DNA from: CAZCTO01 sp964501725
GTDB lineage: Bacteria > Bacillota > Clostridia > Saccharofermentanales > Saccharofermentanaceae
DNA length: 6,693 bases
Direction: 5' to 3'
Assembly (NCBI GenBank): GCA_964501725.1
Contig: CAZCTO010000035.1
Span: 1 to 6,693, forward strand
A program made the position numbers and the translations under genes. The notes beneath the pieces were generated by a model. That model was not told where the DNA came from. It searched no databases and saw only the letters and a program-made list of their open reading frames with translations. Every line of letters begins with the position of its first letter. Position 1 is the stretch's first letter. Of this stretch, positions 1 through 5,716 are shown in pieces.

Positions 1-2
1 CA

Positions 3-89
3 AAAACCTATACCTCCTACGAGAGAGGAGGCACCTTCCGGGAGGCCCTGAAAAGACTGGTCATCCGTAAAAAGAAAACGCTCTGTTAG
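3..89 (+). CDS. Possible C-terminal tail of an unidentified protein, cut by the transposon
   Basis: An open frame enters from the left edge and reads KTYTSYERGG, then TFREALKRLV, then a very basic end (IRKKKTLC). Its TAG stop lies inside the left inverted repeat of the IS1595 element, so the last few codons and the stop come from the element. If real, the original gene was truncated by the insertion or by a rearrangement at its edge. I do not recognise the family and 28 residues are too few to assign one. An inverted repeat within it (CCTCCT at 13-18, AGGAGG at 26-31) could equally belong to a non-coding region, so coding status is uncertain. Confidence 0.3.
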   Translation, partial: KTYTSYERGGTFREALKRLVIRKKKTLC

Positions 90-105
90 ATATTAATATT
101 GGTAT
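79..105 (+). repeat. Left terminal inverted repeat of the IS1595 element
   Basis: The outer part CGCTCTGTTAGATA is identical in the two ends. Across 27 bases, 25 match the reverse complement of 2200-2226; the two differences lie in the central AT-rich part before the shared TATTGGTAT. The repeat overlaps the stop codon of the frame entering from the left. Confidence 0.9.
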
Positions 106-116
106 AATGATATGAT

Positions 117-146
117 AAGAGGAGGGATATGATTTCCCTCCTTTTT
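117..146. terminator. Bidirectional intrinsic terminator at the left end of the element
   Basis: GGAGGGA (121-127) pairs with TCCCTCC (135-141), and flanking A/T pairs extend the stem to 117-145. The plus strand carries a run of T after the stem. On the minus strand it follows the hydrolase stop codon by ten bases and would end the transposase-hydrolase transcript. In the plus direction it would stop transcription entering the element from outside, protecting the minus-strand genes from antisense read-through. Confidence 0.7.
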
Positions 147-155
147 ACTATATTA

Positions 156-1082
156 TCACTGAAAGCATTCATTTATAAATTCCGTGTTTTCAATCAAAAT
201 TTTCTTTGTCTCTGGCGTTCCTGAACCAATCGTTGCAAAAGCATGAAATGCCCCTTTCATTTGTACCATTCTAACATTTACATTAGCTTTTTTACACTTA
301 TTATAAAGAGCCATAGAATCAGCGAAAAGCGTCTCGTTATAATCACAAGTAATAAATAATGGTGGGAACCCTATATACTCACCAAAAATGGGAGAAATAT
401 AAGGCTCAGTAGATTTGTAAGTTTTAACATAAATATCATTTAATGATTTTAAGCAACCTTCCTTTACAGTAAAATCATCTACTATATGTTCTGCTCGATT
501 AAGATTGCCACTGAAATCAGTAAATGGACTATGCACAATTACACAAGATGGTTTTTTAATATTCAAGTCTATCGTCTTTAAAGTAGTAACTAAACACAAA
601 TTCGCACCAGCACTCTCTCCAACCATAGCGACCTTCGATTTAGGAAATTGCTTAACAATCGCACAATATGCATTAAAACAATCATTCACTCCTGCTGGAT
701 AAGGTTTCTCAGGTGCTAATGAATAATCGATTGCAATCACTCGGCATCCAGAAAAACTTGCTAACATAGAGCAATACCCTCTTGAAGATGATGCACTTCC
801 AGATACAAATCCTCCACCATGTAAATAAAGGATAATGTCATCATAAATTAATTGAATCGGCTCAGATATTTCTGCTTTTACATTAGACAATTTTATTTTA
901 TGTACTTTTACACCTTTTTCTTTCGGCATGAACTTATAACCAAAATTAGAAATGCAACGAATAGCAGACCATTTTACTTTAGCCATATTCTCGTCAAATC
1001 CCATACCCGTTGTCATTTTCTTAACCGTTCTTATATTCTTCTTCATTTCTAAACTATTTGCTTCTCTAATCTCTATCGACAT
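156..1082 (-). CDS. HSL-family alpha/beta hydrolase (esterase), transposon passenger
   Basis: This 308-aa protein is the full length of the hormone-sensitive-lipase/alpha-beta hydrolase-3 family and is probably a cytoplasmic carboxyl esterase; no signal peptide or membrane segment is seen. The oxyanion-hole motif HGGGF is at residues 88-92 and the nucleophile elbow GESAG at 155-159, with Ser157 as nucleophile. The acid lies in the stretch DYNETLFADS; alignment by eye puts Glu250 where the family usually has Asp, with Asp255 as the alternative. His280 in GAFHAF completes the triad. The DYSLAPEKPYPA block (119-130) is also typical of the family. The start has a GGGG-type ribosome binding site a few bases upstream. 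It begins 26 bases after the transposase stop on the same strand and has no obvious promoter of its own, so it is probably co-transcribed. The substrate cannot be inferred; short acyl esters are usual for the family. Confidence 0.9.
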   Translation of the reverse strand: MSIEIREANSLEMKKNIRTVKKMTTGMGFDENMAKVKWSAIRCISNFGYKFMPKEKGVKVHKIKLSNVKAEISEPIQLIYDDIILYLHGGGFVSGSASSSRGYCSMLASFSGCRVIAIDYSLAPEKPYPAGVNDCFNAYCAIVKQFPKSKVAMVGESAGANLCLVTTLKTIDLNIKKPSCVIVHSPFTDFSGNLNRAEHIVDDFTVKEGCLKSLNDIYVKTYKSTEPYISPIFGEYIGFPPLFITCDYNETLFADSMALYNKCKKANVNVRMVQMKGAFHAFATIGSGTPETKKILIENTEFINECFQ

Positions 1083-1108
1083 ATTTTATCCCCATAAATT
1101 ATTATTTG

Positions 1109-2146
1109 TTAGACAAATATTGGCGGTCTATCTCTGAATTGTTTTTGTCGTACATCAACTGGTTCACTCACACTATCTAAAACGAGAGTTCTCATTCTAA
1201 ATAAATCTTTATCATGCTTAGTTTTTTCCAGCCATTTAAACCAATATAAATAATTTGCTAAATATTTAGTTGCAACTCCTTTAAATCGCCTTATCCATTC
1301 TTTGAGATTGCTATGCAGTGAGTTCACATGATTAATATGATAAACACCATTCTTATGGCTTCCCGTCTTAATTCTTACATGTTCTAATGCGAAATCCTTT
1401 GTAAACATGACATATGATTTATGACTATCTGAGCAAATAATAGATTGACTATCAATTTTGCTTTTGTAGGCTCTTTTAAGGTCAGCAGAACTAATTCTAC
1501 CCATACATACACATTCCAGAACAATCGAATCATTTCTATCTATTGCAGAGGTCACACAGACCTGTTCATGACTGATACCTCTTAGTTTGACTTCTTTTCC
1601 TCTCTTTCTCGAATTTCTTGGCATAATAAAAGTAGTACTTTTTTTATGATTACCCTTAAACGATTCTGCAAAGAAAGTTTCGTCCATTTCTACAATACCT
1701 TCCAACTTTCCCATACCCATATAAGTTCTAATGGCATCAAGAAGTTTGTGTCTCATGAAAAAGGAGGTTTTCACACATACATCAACTATTTCGGCCGATT
1801 TTCTTATGGAGTACCCCATAATCATGCATTTTGCATACTCCATCCAAATTCGTAATGACAATTTCGAACTTGAGAAAACTGAACTTGTTAAATCTCCAAA
1901 AGATTTCTCACAATCTTTACACAAGTATCTTTGTTTTCCATATACTTTACCATTCTTTATAACATGAAGAGAACCGCAAGACGGACATACCTGCCCGTCT
2001 GAAAAATGCTTTTCTTTACAATCCTTTTGTAAATCCTTTTCCATAGAATTTATTGTAATAAGTTGCCCAATGTATTCAAACAATTCTGTTATTTGAATAC
2101 CACTTAATGTTGATATATCCGATTTGATTGCTGATAATGATGGCAT
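1109..2146 (-). CDS. IS1595-family (ISXO2-like) transposase
   Basis: The 345-aa protein catalyses movement of the surrounding element. An N-terminal zinc ribbon (Cys54, Cys57, Cys76, Cys79; CPSC and CKDC pairs) matches the Zn-ribbon of IS1595 transposases. The catalytic RNase H-like core follows: first Asp155 in VEMDETFF, second Asp240 in ICSDSHKSY, and a third position in HVNSLHSNLKEW that is Asn275 by alignment to the family's DDN/DDE signature, with Glu283 as a less likely alternative. The YLANYLYWFKW block after it is also typical. A longer frame opens at 2206, but ATG at 2144-2146 is preferred because AGGGGG (2154-2159) lies seven bases upstream and the extra 20 residues are translated promoter sequence. 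No frameshift is seen, so the enzyme looks functional. Its promoter carries a LexA box. Confidence 0.92.
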   Translation of the reverse strand: MPSLSAIKSDISTLSGIQITELFEYIGQLITINSMEKDLQKDCKEKHFSDGQVCPSCGSLHVIKNGKVYGKQRYLCKDCEKSFGDLTSSVFSSSKLSLRIWMEYAKCMIMGYSIRKSAEIVDVCVKTSFFMRHKLLDAIRTYMGMGKLEGIVEMDETFFAESFKGNHKKSTTFIMPRNSRKRGKEVKLRGISHEQVCVTSAIDRNDSIVLECVCMGRISSADLKRAYKSKIDSQSIICSDSHKSYVMFTKDFALEHVRIKTGSHKNGVYHINHVNSLHSNLKEWIRRFKGVATKYLANYLYWFKWLEKTKHDKDLFRMRTLVLDSVSEPVDVRQKQFRDRPPIFV

Positions 2147-2153
2147 AATAAAA

Positions 2154-2159
2154 CCCCCT
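2154..2159 (-). promoter_or_regulatory. Ribosome binding site deciding the transposase start
   Basis: AGGGGG on the minus strand is seven bases from ATG at 2146. The upstream alternative start at 2206 has no such site and would lie upstream of the predicted -10 box. Confidence 0.7.
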
Positions 2160-2171
2160 GTTCTAAGTTCT

Positions 2172-2200
2172 ATTATATCATAACACGAACATATGTTCAA
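2172..2200 (-). promoter_or_regulatory. Sigma-A promoter of the transposase-esterase operon
   Basis: On the minus strand, -35 TTGAAC (2195-2200) and a perfect -10 TATAAT (2172-2177) are separated by 17 bases. Transcription would start near 2165, leaving a short leader with the AGGGGG ribosome binding site. The -35 box starts at the inner edge of the right inverted repeat, and a LexA palindrome overlaps it. Confidence 0.82.
2186..2199. promoter_or_regulatory. LexA (SOS) operator over the transposase promoter
   Basis: CGAACATATGTTCA contains a perfect 12-bp palindrome, GAAC-ATAT-GTTC, matching the Gram-positive LexA/DinR box (GAAC-N4-GTTC with a CGAAC start). It covers most of the -35 box and the start of the spacer, an ideal place for repression. 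The inferred effect is that transposase and esterase are silent until DNA damage inactivates LexA. A chance palindrome is possible but unlikely at this position. Confidence 0.75.
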
Positions 2201-2226
2201 TACCAATAATATTATCTAACAGAGCG
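2200..2226 (-). repeat. Right terminal inverted repeat of the IS1595 element
   Basis: The reverse complement begins CGCTCTGTTAGATA and ends TATTGGTAT, matching the left end at 25 of 27 bases. It lies just outside the -35 box of the transposase promoter, so transposase binding here could also affect its own transcription. Confidence 0.9.
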
Positions 2227-2262
2227 AATAATTAAAAACAGATATGATTCAAGGTGGTAAGC

Positions 2263-3435
2263 ATGGATATAGAACAATATGATGTTTTGAATTCCTTGGG
2301 TCTGCTAATTACAGACGCACAATGTTATCGCGCTATTTGTATGAAATTAATTGAGACTTCAAAAGAAGACAGACCTGCATTGTTAGGCGTTGGAAATGGT
2401 TCATCTGCGTTCTTGTCTACCTTTTTTAGTCAGGATATATCAACAGTAGTTTATGAAGGCACAAATCTGTTATGTAGATATGGGTCGAATGAAAACGAAC
2501 TGTTTGCGGACAGTATGCCAGGCTATTTCGAAAGACTGAAATCTGTTCGCAATTCAATCCACTTGTATAATAAATCAGGGCCATATCGACCAAAGGCGAC
2601 TAAGATTGTAAATAATCAACTTAAGGAATTCAATATGCTTGAGATGGATCCCTTCATCGACTTGCGCAATGATATTTCAGTAATATTCGATTTAAGCAAA
2701 ACAGGCAAAAGATTATTGGGAACAAATTATAGCGTTTTTCACATCTTGGAAGATAAATTTGGTTGGTCTGGAGAAGAAGTTCGAAACTATTCAAAAAACA
2801 CAGCTTCATTTCTTAATACATTTTCGTGCTTAGATTTATTCGTATTACCATCACCTGATAATACGGTGTTAATTAATAAGTCTATGCAAATAGAACTATT
2901 TGATTATAAAAGTAAGGAGTTATTCAAACGGACATCTTTGGACAATACAACAACATTTCGTCTACTTCTGATGCTCTCATCAGTCAGCTATATTGAATGT
3001 CTATTTGAAATGTATATAGATTTAGACATCACGCTTAAGTCGGATTTGTGGCTGTGTTTTTTAAATAAATTTGTAGCAATAAAATACGATGAGGTATTCG
3101 ACAGTCTTGAGAATCTACTTGCTCATATTAAGGAAGAGGAAAAAAATGTATTAGGTCCACTATTTCAAACAGGGTGCATAAACATTGGTAACTTTAAGTA
3201 CAGAGATGTTGCAAGAAAGCTCAGAAACATGATTCATTATTCATCGAACAATTATGTTATCTCTTTTGCCGGAAACAGTAAGCCCGAAATAAATGTGTGT
3301 CAAGTGTATGCAAGAAGATCCGGACTGACTTCATGGGATGAAATGGGAGATAATCTGACAGGAATGCTTGAGGACTTGTCGAGTTTTGGCAATATACTGC
3401 GAGAGATTATTAGTCTAAACGACGTATGCGAGTAG
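2263..3435 (+). CDS. Protein of unknown function with two RN-x-IH motifs
   Basis: I do not recognise this 390-aa protein. It looks soluble and largely helical, without signal peptide or membrane helices, and is acidic near the C-terminus. Two similar motifs stand out: KSVRNSIHLY (residues 93-102) and RKLRNMIHYS (318-327). Both resemble the R-N...H core of HEPN-type nuclease or RNA-binding domains, though the spacing RN-x-I-H is one residue shorter than the classic R-x4-6-H; in the second copy Arg318 would give R-x6-H. The ATG at 2263 is chosen because AAGGTGG lies five bases upstream; a GTG at 2254 sits inside that site. The gene begins only 36 bases from the end of the IS1595 element and no convincing promoter lies between, so the insertion may have removed its native promoter. 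No partner gene is adjacent on the same strand. The frame is certainly coding; the HEPN link is weak inference. Confidence 0.8.
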   Translation: MDIEQYDVLNSLGLLITDAQCYRAICMKLIETSKEDRPALLGVGNGSSAFLSTFFSQDISTVVYEGTNLLCRYGSNENELFADSMPGYFERLKSVRNSIHLYNKSGPYRPKATKIVNNQLKEFNMLEMDPFIDLRNDISVIFDLSKTGKRLLGTNYSVFHILEDKFGWSGEEVRNYSKNTASFLNTFSCLDLFVLPSPDNTVLINKSMQIELFDYKSKELFKRTSLDNTTTFRLLLMLSSVSYIECLFEMYIDLDITLKSDLWLCFLNKFVAIKYDEVFDSLENLLAHIKEEEKNVLGPLFQTGCINIGNFKYRDVARKLRNMIHYSSNNYVISFAGNSKPEINVCQVYARRSGLTSWDEMGDNLTGMLEDLSSFGNILREIISLNDVCE

Positions 3436-3518
3436 CCTTCTAGCATCTTATATACAAGTATGTTCATAAGAACTTAGGGATTGAGAAATTTATCTCTATT
3501 TGATTTTCGTACCCCCCC

Positions 3519-3547
3519 TTGACATAATATCCTCAAATCGTTTTAAT
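3519..3547 (+). promoter_or_regulatory. Strong sigma-A promoter for the large RNA
   Basis: A perfect -35 TTGACA (3519-3524), a 17-base spacer and -10 TTTAAT (3542-3547, five of six to consensus) predict a start near 3554-3556. No ribosome binding site and start codon with a plausible frame follow, as expected for an RNA gene. Confidence 0.8.
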
Positions 3548-3553
3548 GATACT

Positions 3554-4130
3554 CAGGTGGATTGATATAAGAGAGGGTAATTCCTGTGATTGTATTATTG
3601 AAACCCTGATAATTGATAAACAGTGGTGGGACGAATCTTTCTGGTGTCCGTTAGGAAATTATAGTTTAGCCGAGTTGAGGGAAGGCTCGGGGGGAACTGT
3701 AATGAAGGAAGAGGGAAGTACGGATGTGGTACCTCACCGCTCAGAGTGGAGTGAAAGAACTAAACATCAGCAAGCGGCTTGCCCAGGTTATACGAACTTG
3801 GATGCAGAAAGCTGAGAAGCGTATGCGATGACTCTTGAGAAGACGAGCGTATGTAATCGGCGAAGCAAAAATCCGATAATCAAGTCGGGGCGCGATGACG
3901 TTGATGTGGATAATGATACACGGGGCAGGCCGGAGACATACGAAGGCGCTCCATCGGTATAAGCATACCGAACTGGGTCGGACAACGGACCAGGTGAATT
4001 GACGAAGAGAAGTCAAACTAATCACTTCAGTGGCGCTAAGAATGTAAACTGAAGGAGCGGGAACTCCAATAGTTTCAAATAGTTTATGAGACGGTCTCTC
4101 GATCTTCGGATCGGGAGGCCGTCTTTTTTT
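3554..4130 (+). ncRNA. Large structured non-coding RNA of about 580 nt, ROOL-like candidate
   Basis: A strong promoter and a strong terminator bracket about 580 bases with no credible protein but dense local pairing. Examples are GCAAG/CTTGC (3770-3782), CGGTAT-AAGC-ATACCG (3955-3970), GGTC/GACC inside a TGGGTC...GACCAG block near 3978-3992, TTGAC/GTCAA near 3998-4015, CTTCAGT/ACTGAAG near 4025-4053 and GGAG/CTCC just before the terminator. Long A-rich linkers and purine-rich internal loops (such as GAAGAGA) suggest tertiary contacts. Length, isolated promoter-terminator layout and position beside a tRNA-like array fit the ROOL class of ornate large RNAs known from Bacillota and their phages. 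GOLLD and OLE are the alternatives; the OLE partner gene is absent. A group II intron seems less likely because no typical GTGYG start or domain V hairpin is seen. RNA status is well supported; the class is a guess without a covariance search. Confidence 0.75.
4089..4130 (+). terminator. Intrinsic terminator of the large RNA
   Basis: A 15-bp stem (4090-4104 with 4109-4123, beginning GACGG and ending CCGTC, two G-T wobbles) is closed by a stable TTCG tetraloop and followed by seven T. It is one of the clearest signals in the window. Confidence 0.95.
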
Positions 4131-4142
4131 ATTTTCGGGCAT

Positions 4143-4191
4143 AAAAAAGCAGGCAGGGCAGGCGTCTCCGCCATATCGCGTCCTGTGCTGC
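4143..4191 (-). terminator. Probable terminator of the tRNA-like operon
   Basis: On the minus strand a compound stem ends in TTTTTT (4143-4148). Outer GCAG/CTGC and CAGG/CCTG segments flank an inner GGCG-GAGA-CGCC hairpin. It faces the terminator of the large RNA about 13 bases away, so the two transcripts end back to back. Confidence 0.6.
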
Positions 4192-4250
4192 GGGAACAAC
4201 ACGTTCAGCTTTCTTTTGCCCTTATCCTGTTTTTCCCACTCTAGCGGTGC

Positions 4251-4347
4251 TGGCGCTTCGGACAGGAATCGAACCTGCATCAACGAAAGATCAGACTTTC
4301 TGATGAGGGTTCGGAGTGCAGGCTATGAACCTGCACTCCTACGATGC
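4251..4347 (-). tRNA. Atypical tRNA-like gene with encoded CCA (copy 2)
   Basis: Read on the minus strand, the 3' half is canonical: T stem GCAGG/CCTGT around a TTCGATT loop, acceptor strand CCGAAGC, discriminator G and CCA at 4251-4253. The proposed 5' acceptor strand GCATCGT pairs at only five of seven positions. In place of a normal D arm there is a perfect 10-bp hairpin, GGAGTGCAGG with CCTGCACTCC, closing a TTCATAG loop that itself looks like a second T arm. The anticodon arm would be ATCA/TGAT around GAAAGTC, giving AAG by position, but this is uncertain. At about 97 nt it is long. It could be a degenerate tRNA, a fusion of two tRNA fragments or a specialised tRNA-like RNA. Confidence 0.5.
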
Positions 4348-4358
4348 CTATTCGACGT

Positions 4359-4447
4359 TGGTGGGAACTACAGGACTCGGACCTGCGACCCCTTGCGGGA
4401 TATCGTTTTTAACGCGGTAAACGTCGGGTCGACTCCTATGATTTCCT
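4359..4447 (-). tRNA. Atypical class II tRNA-like gene with encoded CCA (copy 1)
   Basis: On the minus strand the T arm is GCAGG-TCCGAGT-CCTGT, followed by acceptor strand AGTTCCC, discriminator A and CCA (4359-4361). A long variable arm CCC-GCAA-GGG makes it class II-like (Leu/Ser/Tyr type), and its 89-nt length fits. The 5' strand AGGAAAT pairs with the acceptor at five of seven positions. The D arm is a tiny GTCG-ACC-CGAC hairpin without the usual GG, and the anticodon stem CGTTT/AAACG closes a 10-base loop (ACCGCGTTAA) instead of seven bases, so the anticodon cannot be assigned. The predicted transcription start falls at its 5' end. It is clearly related to a tRNA but probably not a normal elongator tRNA. 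Confidence 0.55.
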
Positions 4448-4453
4448 ACTGAA

Positions 4454-4481
4454 ATCATAACATATTCGGGTTGAATGGCAA
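4454..4481 (-). promoter_or_regulatory. Promoter of the tRNA-like operon
   Basis: On the minus strand, -35 TTGCCA (4476-4481) and -10 TATGAT (4454-4459) are separated by 16 bases. The predicted start near 4447 coincides with the first base of tRNA-like copy 1. A working promoter and a terminator argue that the array is expressed rather than dead. Confidence 0.65.
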
Positions 4482-4511
4482 GAGGAATATGGTCATTACT
4501 TTAATCTCATA

Positions 4512-4520
4512 TGCTATAAT
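4512..4520 (+). promoter_or_regulatory. Extended -10 promoter upstream of the nuclease gene
   Basis: TGCTATAAT is an extended -10 with a perfect TATAAT (4515-4520); the region 17 bases upstream has only a poor -35. Transcription from here would give a leader of about 120 bases before the gene starting at 4646, in which I see no clear structured element. Confidence 0.5.
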
Positions 4521-4645
4521 GTTGTCAATAAATAAAGTTTAATGATTATCTTTATGGGTTCTCTTTCTCAGGAATAATATAGACGATTTTCAGACATGTG
4601 CATTTTTAATTATGTTCAATTATCATGGATAGGAGATCAACAATC

Positions 4646-5716
4646 ATGGGAATTAAACAGTCAATTTGGTCCTTAGATAAGAAGGCAGAACTAAGTACAT
4701 CAAAACTGCTCAATGAGAAGGAGTTCGAAGATCTTCTGTATGAGAATATTAAGCTGTTAAGCGAAGATTGGATGGTTCTTGGCCGCCAGATTCGGACGAA
4801 GAACGGTGGATATATTGATATTCTTTGTCTAGATCGCGAGGGGAATACCGTTGTTGTTGAATTGAAAAAAAGCATGACACCCCGCGAAGTCACAGCACAA
4901 GGCCTTGATTATGCTGCATGGGTTTCCAAGCTGACGAATACGGAACTTGCGGATATACACCTTAAAACGTTTAGCAAATCTATTAATGAAACGTATGCAG
5001 ATTATTTTCACATGGAGCTTGATGAAGACACGATCAATAGCAATACAAAGATAGTCATAGTTGCAGTCAGCATGGATGCCAGCACAGAGGACATTATTAC
5101 TTATCTTCAAACTTTTAATGTTGATATCAATATTTTGTTCTTTTCTGTTTATGAGGTGAACGGAGAGCGCCTATTAAGTCGTGCTTGGTTTATCGATGAA
5201 ACAGTACATGAAGAAACAAAGAAAACGGCGACAAATGTTCGTGAGTGGAATGGTGAGTTTTATGTTTCGTTTGGCTTGGACCCCAAAAATGGTCGCAGCT
5301 TGAAAGATGCAATAAAATATGGCTTCATATCAGCGGATGGAGGCCCTTGGTATACTCAAACACTTAGAATGTTGCATCCGGGCGATCGAGTTTGGGTTAA
5401 TATTCCACACACTGGGTATGTTGGTGTTGGACGTGTCATCGAAGAATCTACGATGGCCAAAGATGCTATATTTACTGTAGATGATAAGGAAATACCATTT
5501 ATTGATTTACCATTGCAGGGGAAATACCAGACTACGGGGGATGAAAATCTGCAGGAATATTTGGTAAAAGTGGATTGGAAATACATAGTAGACAAAAATA
5601 AAGCTGTTCGTGAAGTCGGCTTTTTTGGGAATCAAAACACTGTATGTCAGCCCAAGGTTGAAAAGTGGGAATTTACAATTGACCGATTGAAGAAATTGTG
5701 GGGAGTGACAGATTAG
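4646..5716 (+). CDS. NucS/DUF91-type PD-(D/E)xK nuclease fused to a PUA/EVE-like domain
   Basis: This 356-aa protein has two parts. Residues about 20-105 form a RecB-like nuclease core of the NucS/DUF91 type: Asp58 in GGYIDIL, Glu72 and Lys74 in VVVELKK, then Gln85 and Tyr89 in TAQGLDYAAW. The 14-residue gap from Asp to Glu and the ExK pattern match the catalytic layout of archaeal NucS/EndoMS. Residues about 200-350 read FYVSFG...LHPGDRVWVNIP...GYVGVGRVIE, which looks like a PUA-like/EVE fold. Such domains often read modified bases, so a modification-dependent DNA nuclease is a reasonable inference, unproven here. No helicase or methylase lies beside it; it stands alone. The ATG at 4646 is preferred because AGGAG (4631-4635) lies ten bases upstream; an in-frame ATG at 4625 precedes that site and lacks one of its own. 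The catalytic residues are present and there is no frameshift. Confidence 0.85.
   Translation: MGIKQSIWSLDKKAELSTSKLLNEKEFEDLLYENIKLLSEDWMVLGRQIRTKNGGYIDILCLDREGNTVVVELKKSMTPREVTAQGLDYAAWVSKLTNTELADIHLKTFSKSINETYADYFHMELDEDTINSNTKIVIVAVSMDASTEDIITYLQTFNVDINILFFSVYEVNGERLLSRAWFIDETVHEETKKTATNVREWNGEFYVSFGLDPKNGRSLKDAIKYGFISADGGPWYTQTLRMLHPGDRVWVNIPHTGYVGVGRVIEESTMAKDAIFTVDDKEIPFIDLPLQGKYQTTGDENLQEYLVKVDWKYIVDKNKAVREVGFFGNQNTVCQPKVEKWEFTIDRLKKLWGVTD

Larger units (their letters stand above)
79..2226 (-). mobile_element. IS1595-family element with esterase passenger gene
   Basis: The element is defined by near-perfect terminal inverted repeats at 79-105 and 2200-2226 enclosing two genes on the minus strand: an ISXO2/IS1595-type transposase next to the right end and an alpha/beta hydrolase downstream of it. 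At about 2.15 kb it is roughly twice the size of a plain IS1595-type insertion sequence, and the difference is the passenger gene. IS1595 is a family known to include members carrying passenger genes. The usual 8-bp target duplication is not visible with the ends drawn here or shifted by one or two bases, which suggests an old insertion, a rearranged flank or an end drawn slightly wrong. All coding parts look intact, so the element may still be active. Confidence 0.88.

Noticed and set aside
2147..2206. Longer N-terminus of the transposase (MVLNICSCYD...)
   Set aside because: The extension would begin upstream of the predicted -10 box and inside promoter DNA; the ATG at 2146 has a strong ribosome binding site.
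3462..3473. GTTC-ATAA-GAAC palindrome as a second LexA box
   Set aside because: The half-sites are in the reverse order of the Gram-positive LexA box (GAAC-N4-GTTC), and it is 46 bases upstream of the -35 box.
3546..3815. 89-aa open frame on the plus strand inside the large RNA
   Set aside because: It has no ribosome binding site at its start and a composition unlike a protein, and it overlaps the hairpins of the structured RNA. It begins at the predicted -10 box.
3554..4130. Group II intron, RNase P RNA or tmRNA as identity of the large RNA
   Set aside because: I see no GTGYG intron start or typical domain V hairpin, no RNase P core sequences, and no tmRNA tRNA-like ends or tag frame.
3741..4283. 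180-aa open frame on the minus strand across the large RNA, both terminators and part of tRNA-like copy 2
   Set aside because: It crosses two terminators and a tRNA-like gene, shows no recognisable domain, and is the mirror of a structured RNA.
4216..4452. 78-aa frame containing YRTRTCDPLR
   Set aside because: This peptide type is a known artefact of translating the antisense of tRNA genes; here it lies opposite the two tRNA-like genes.
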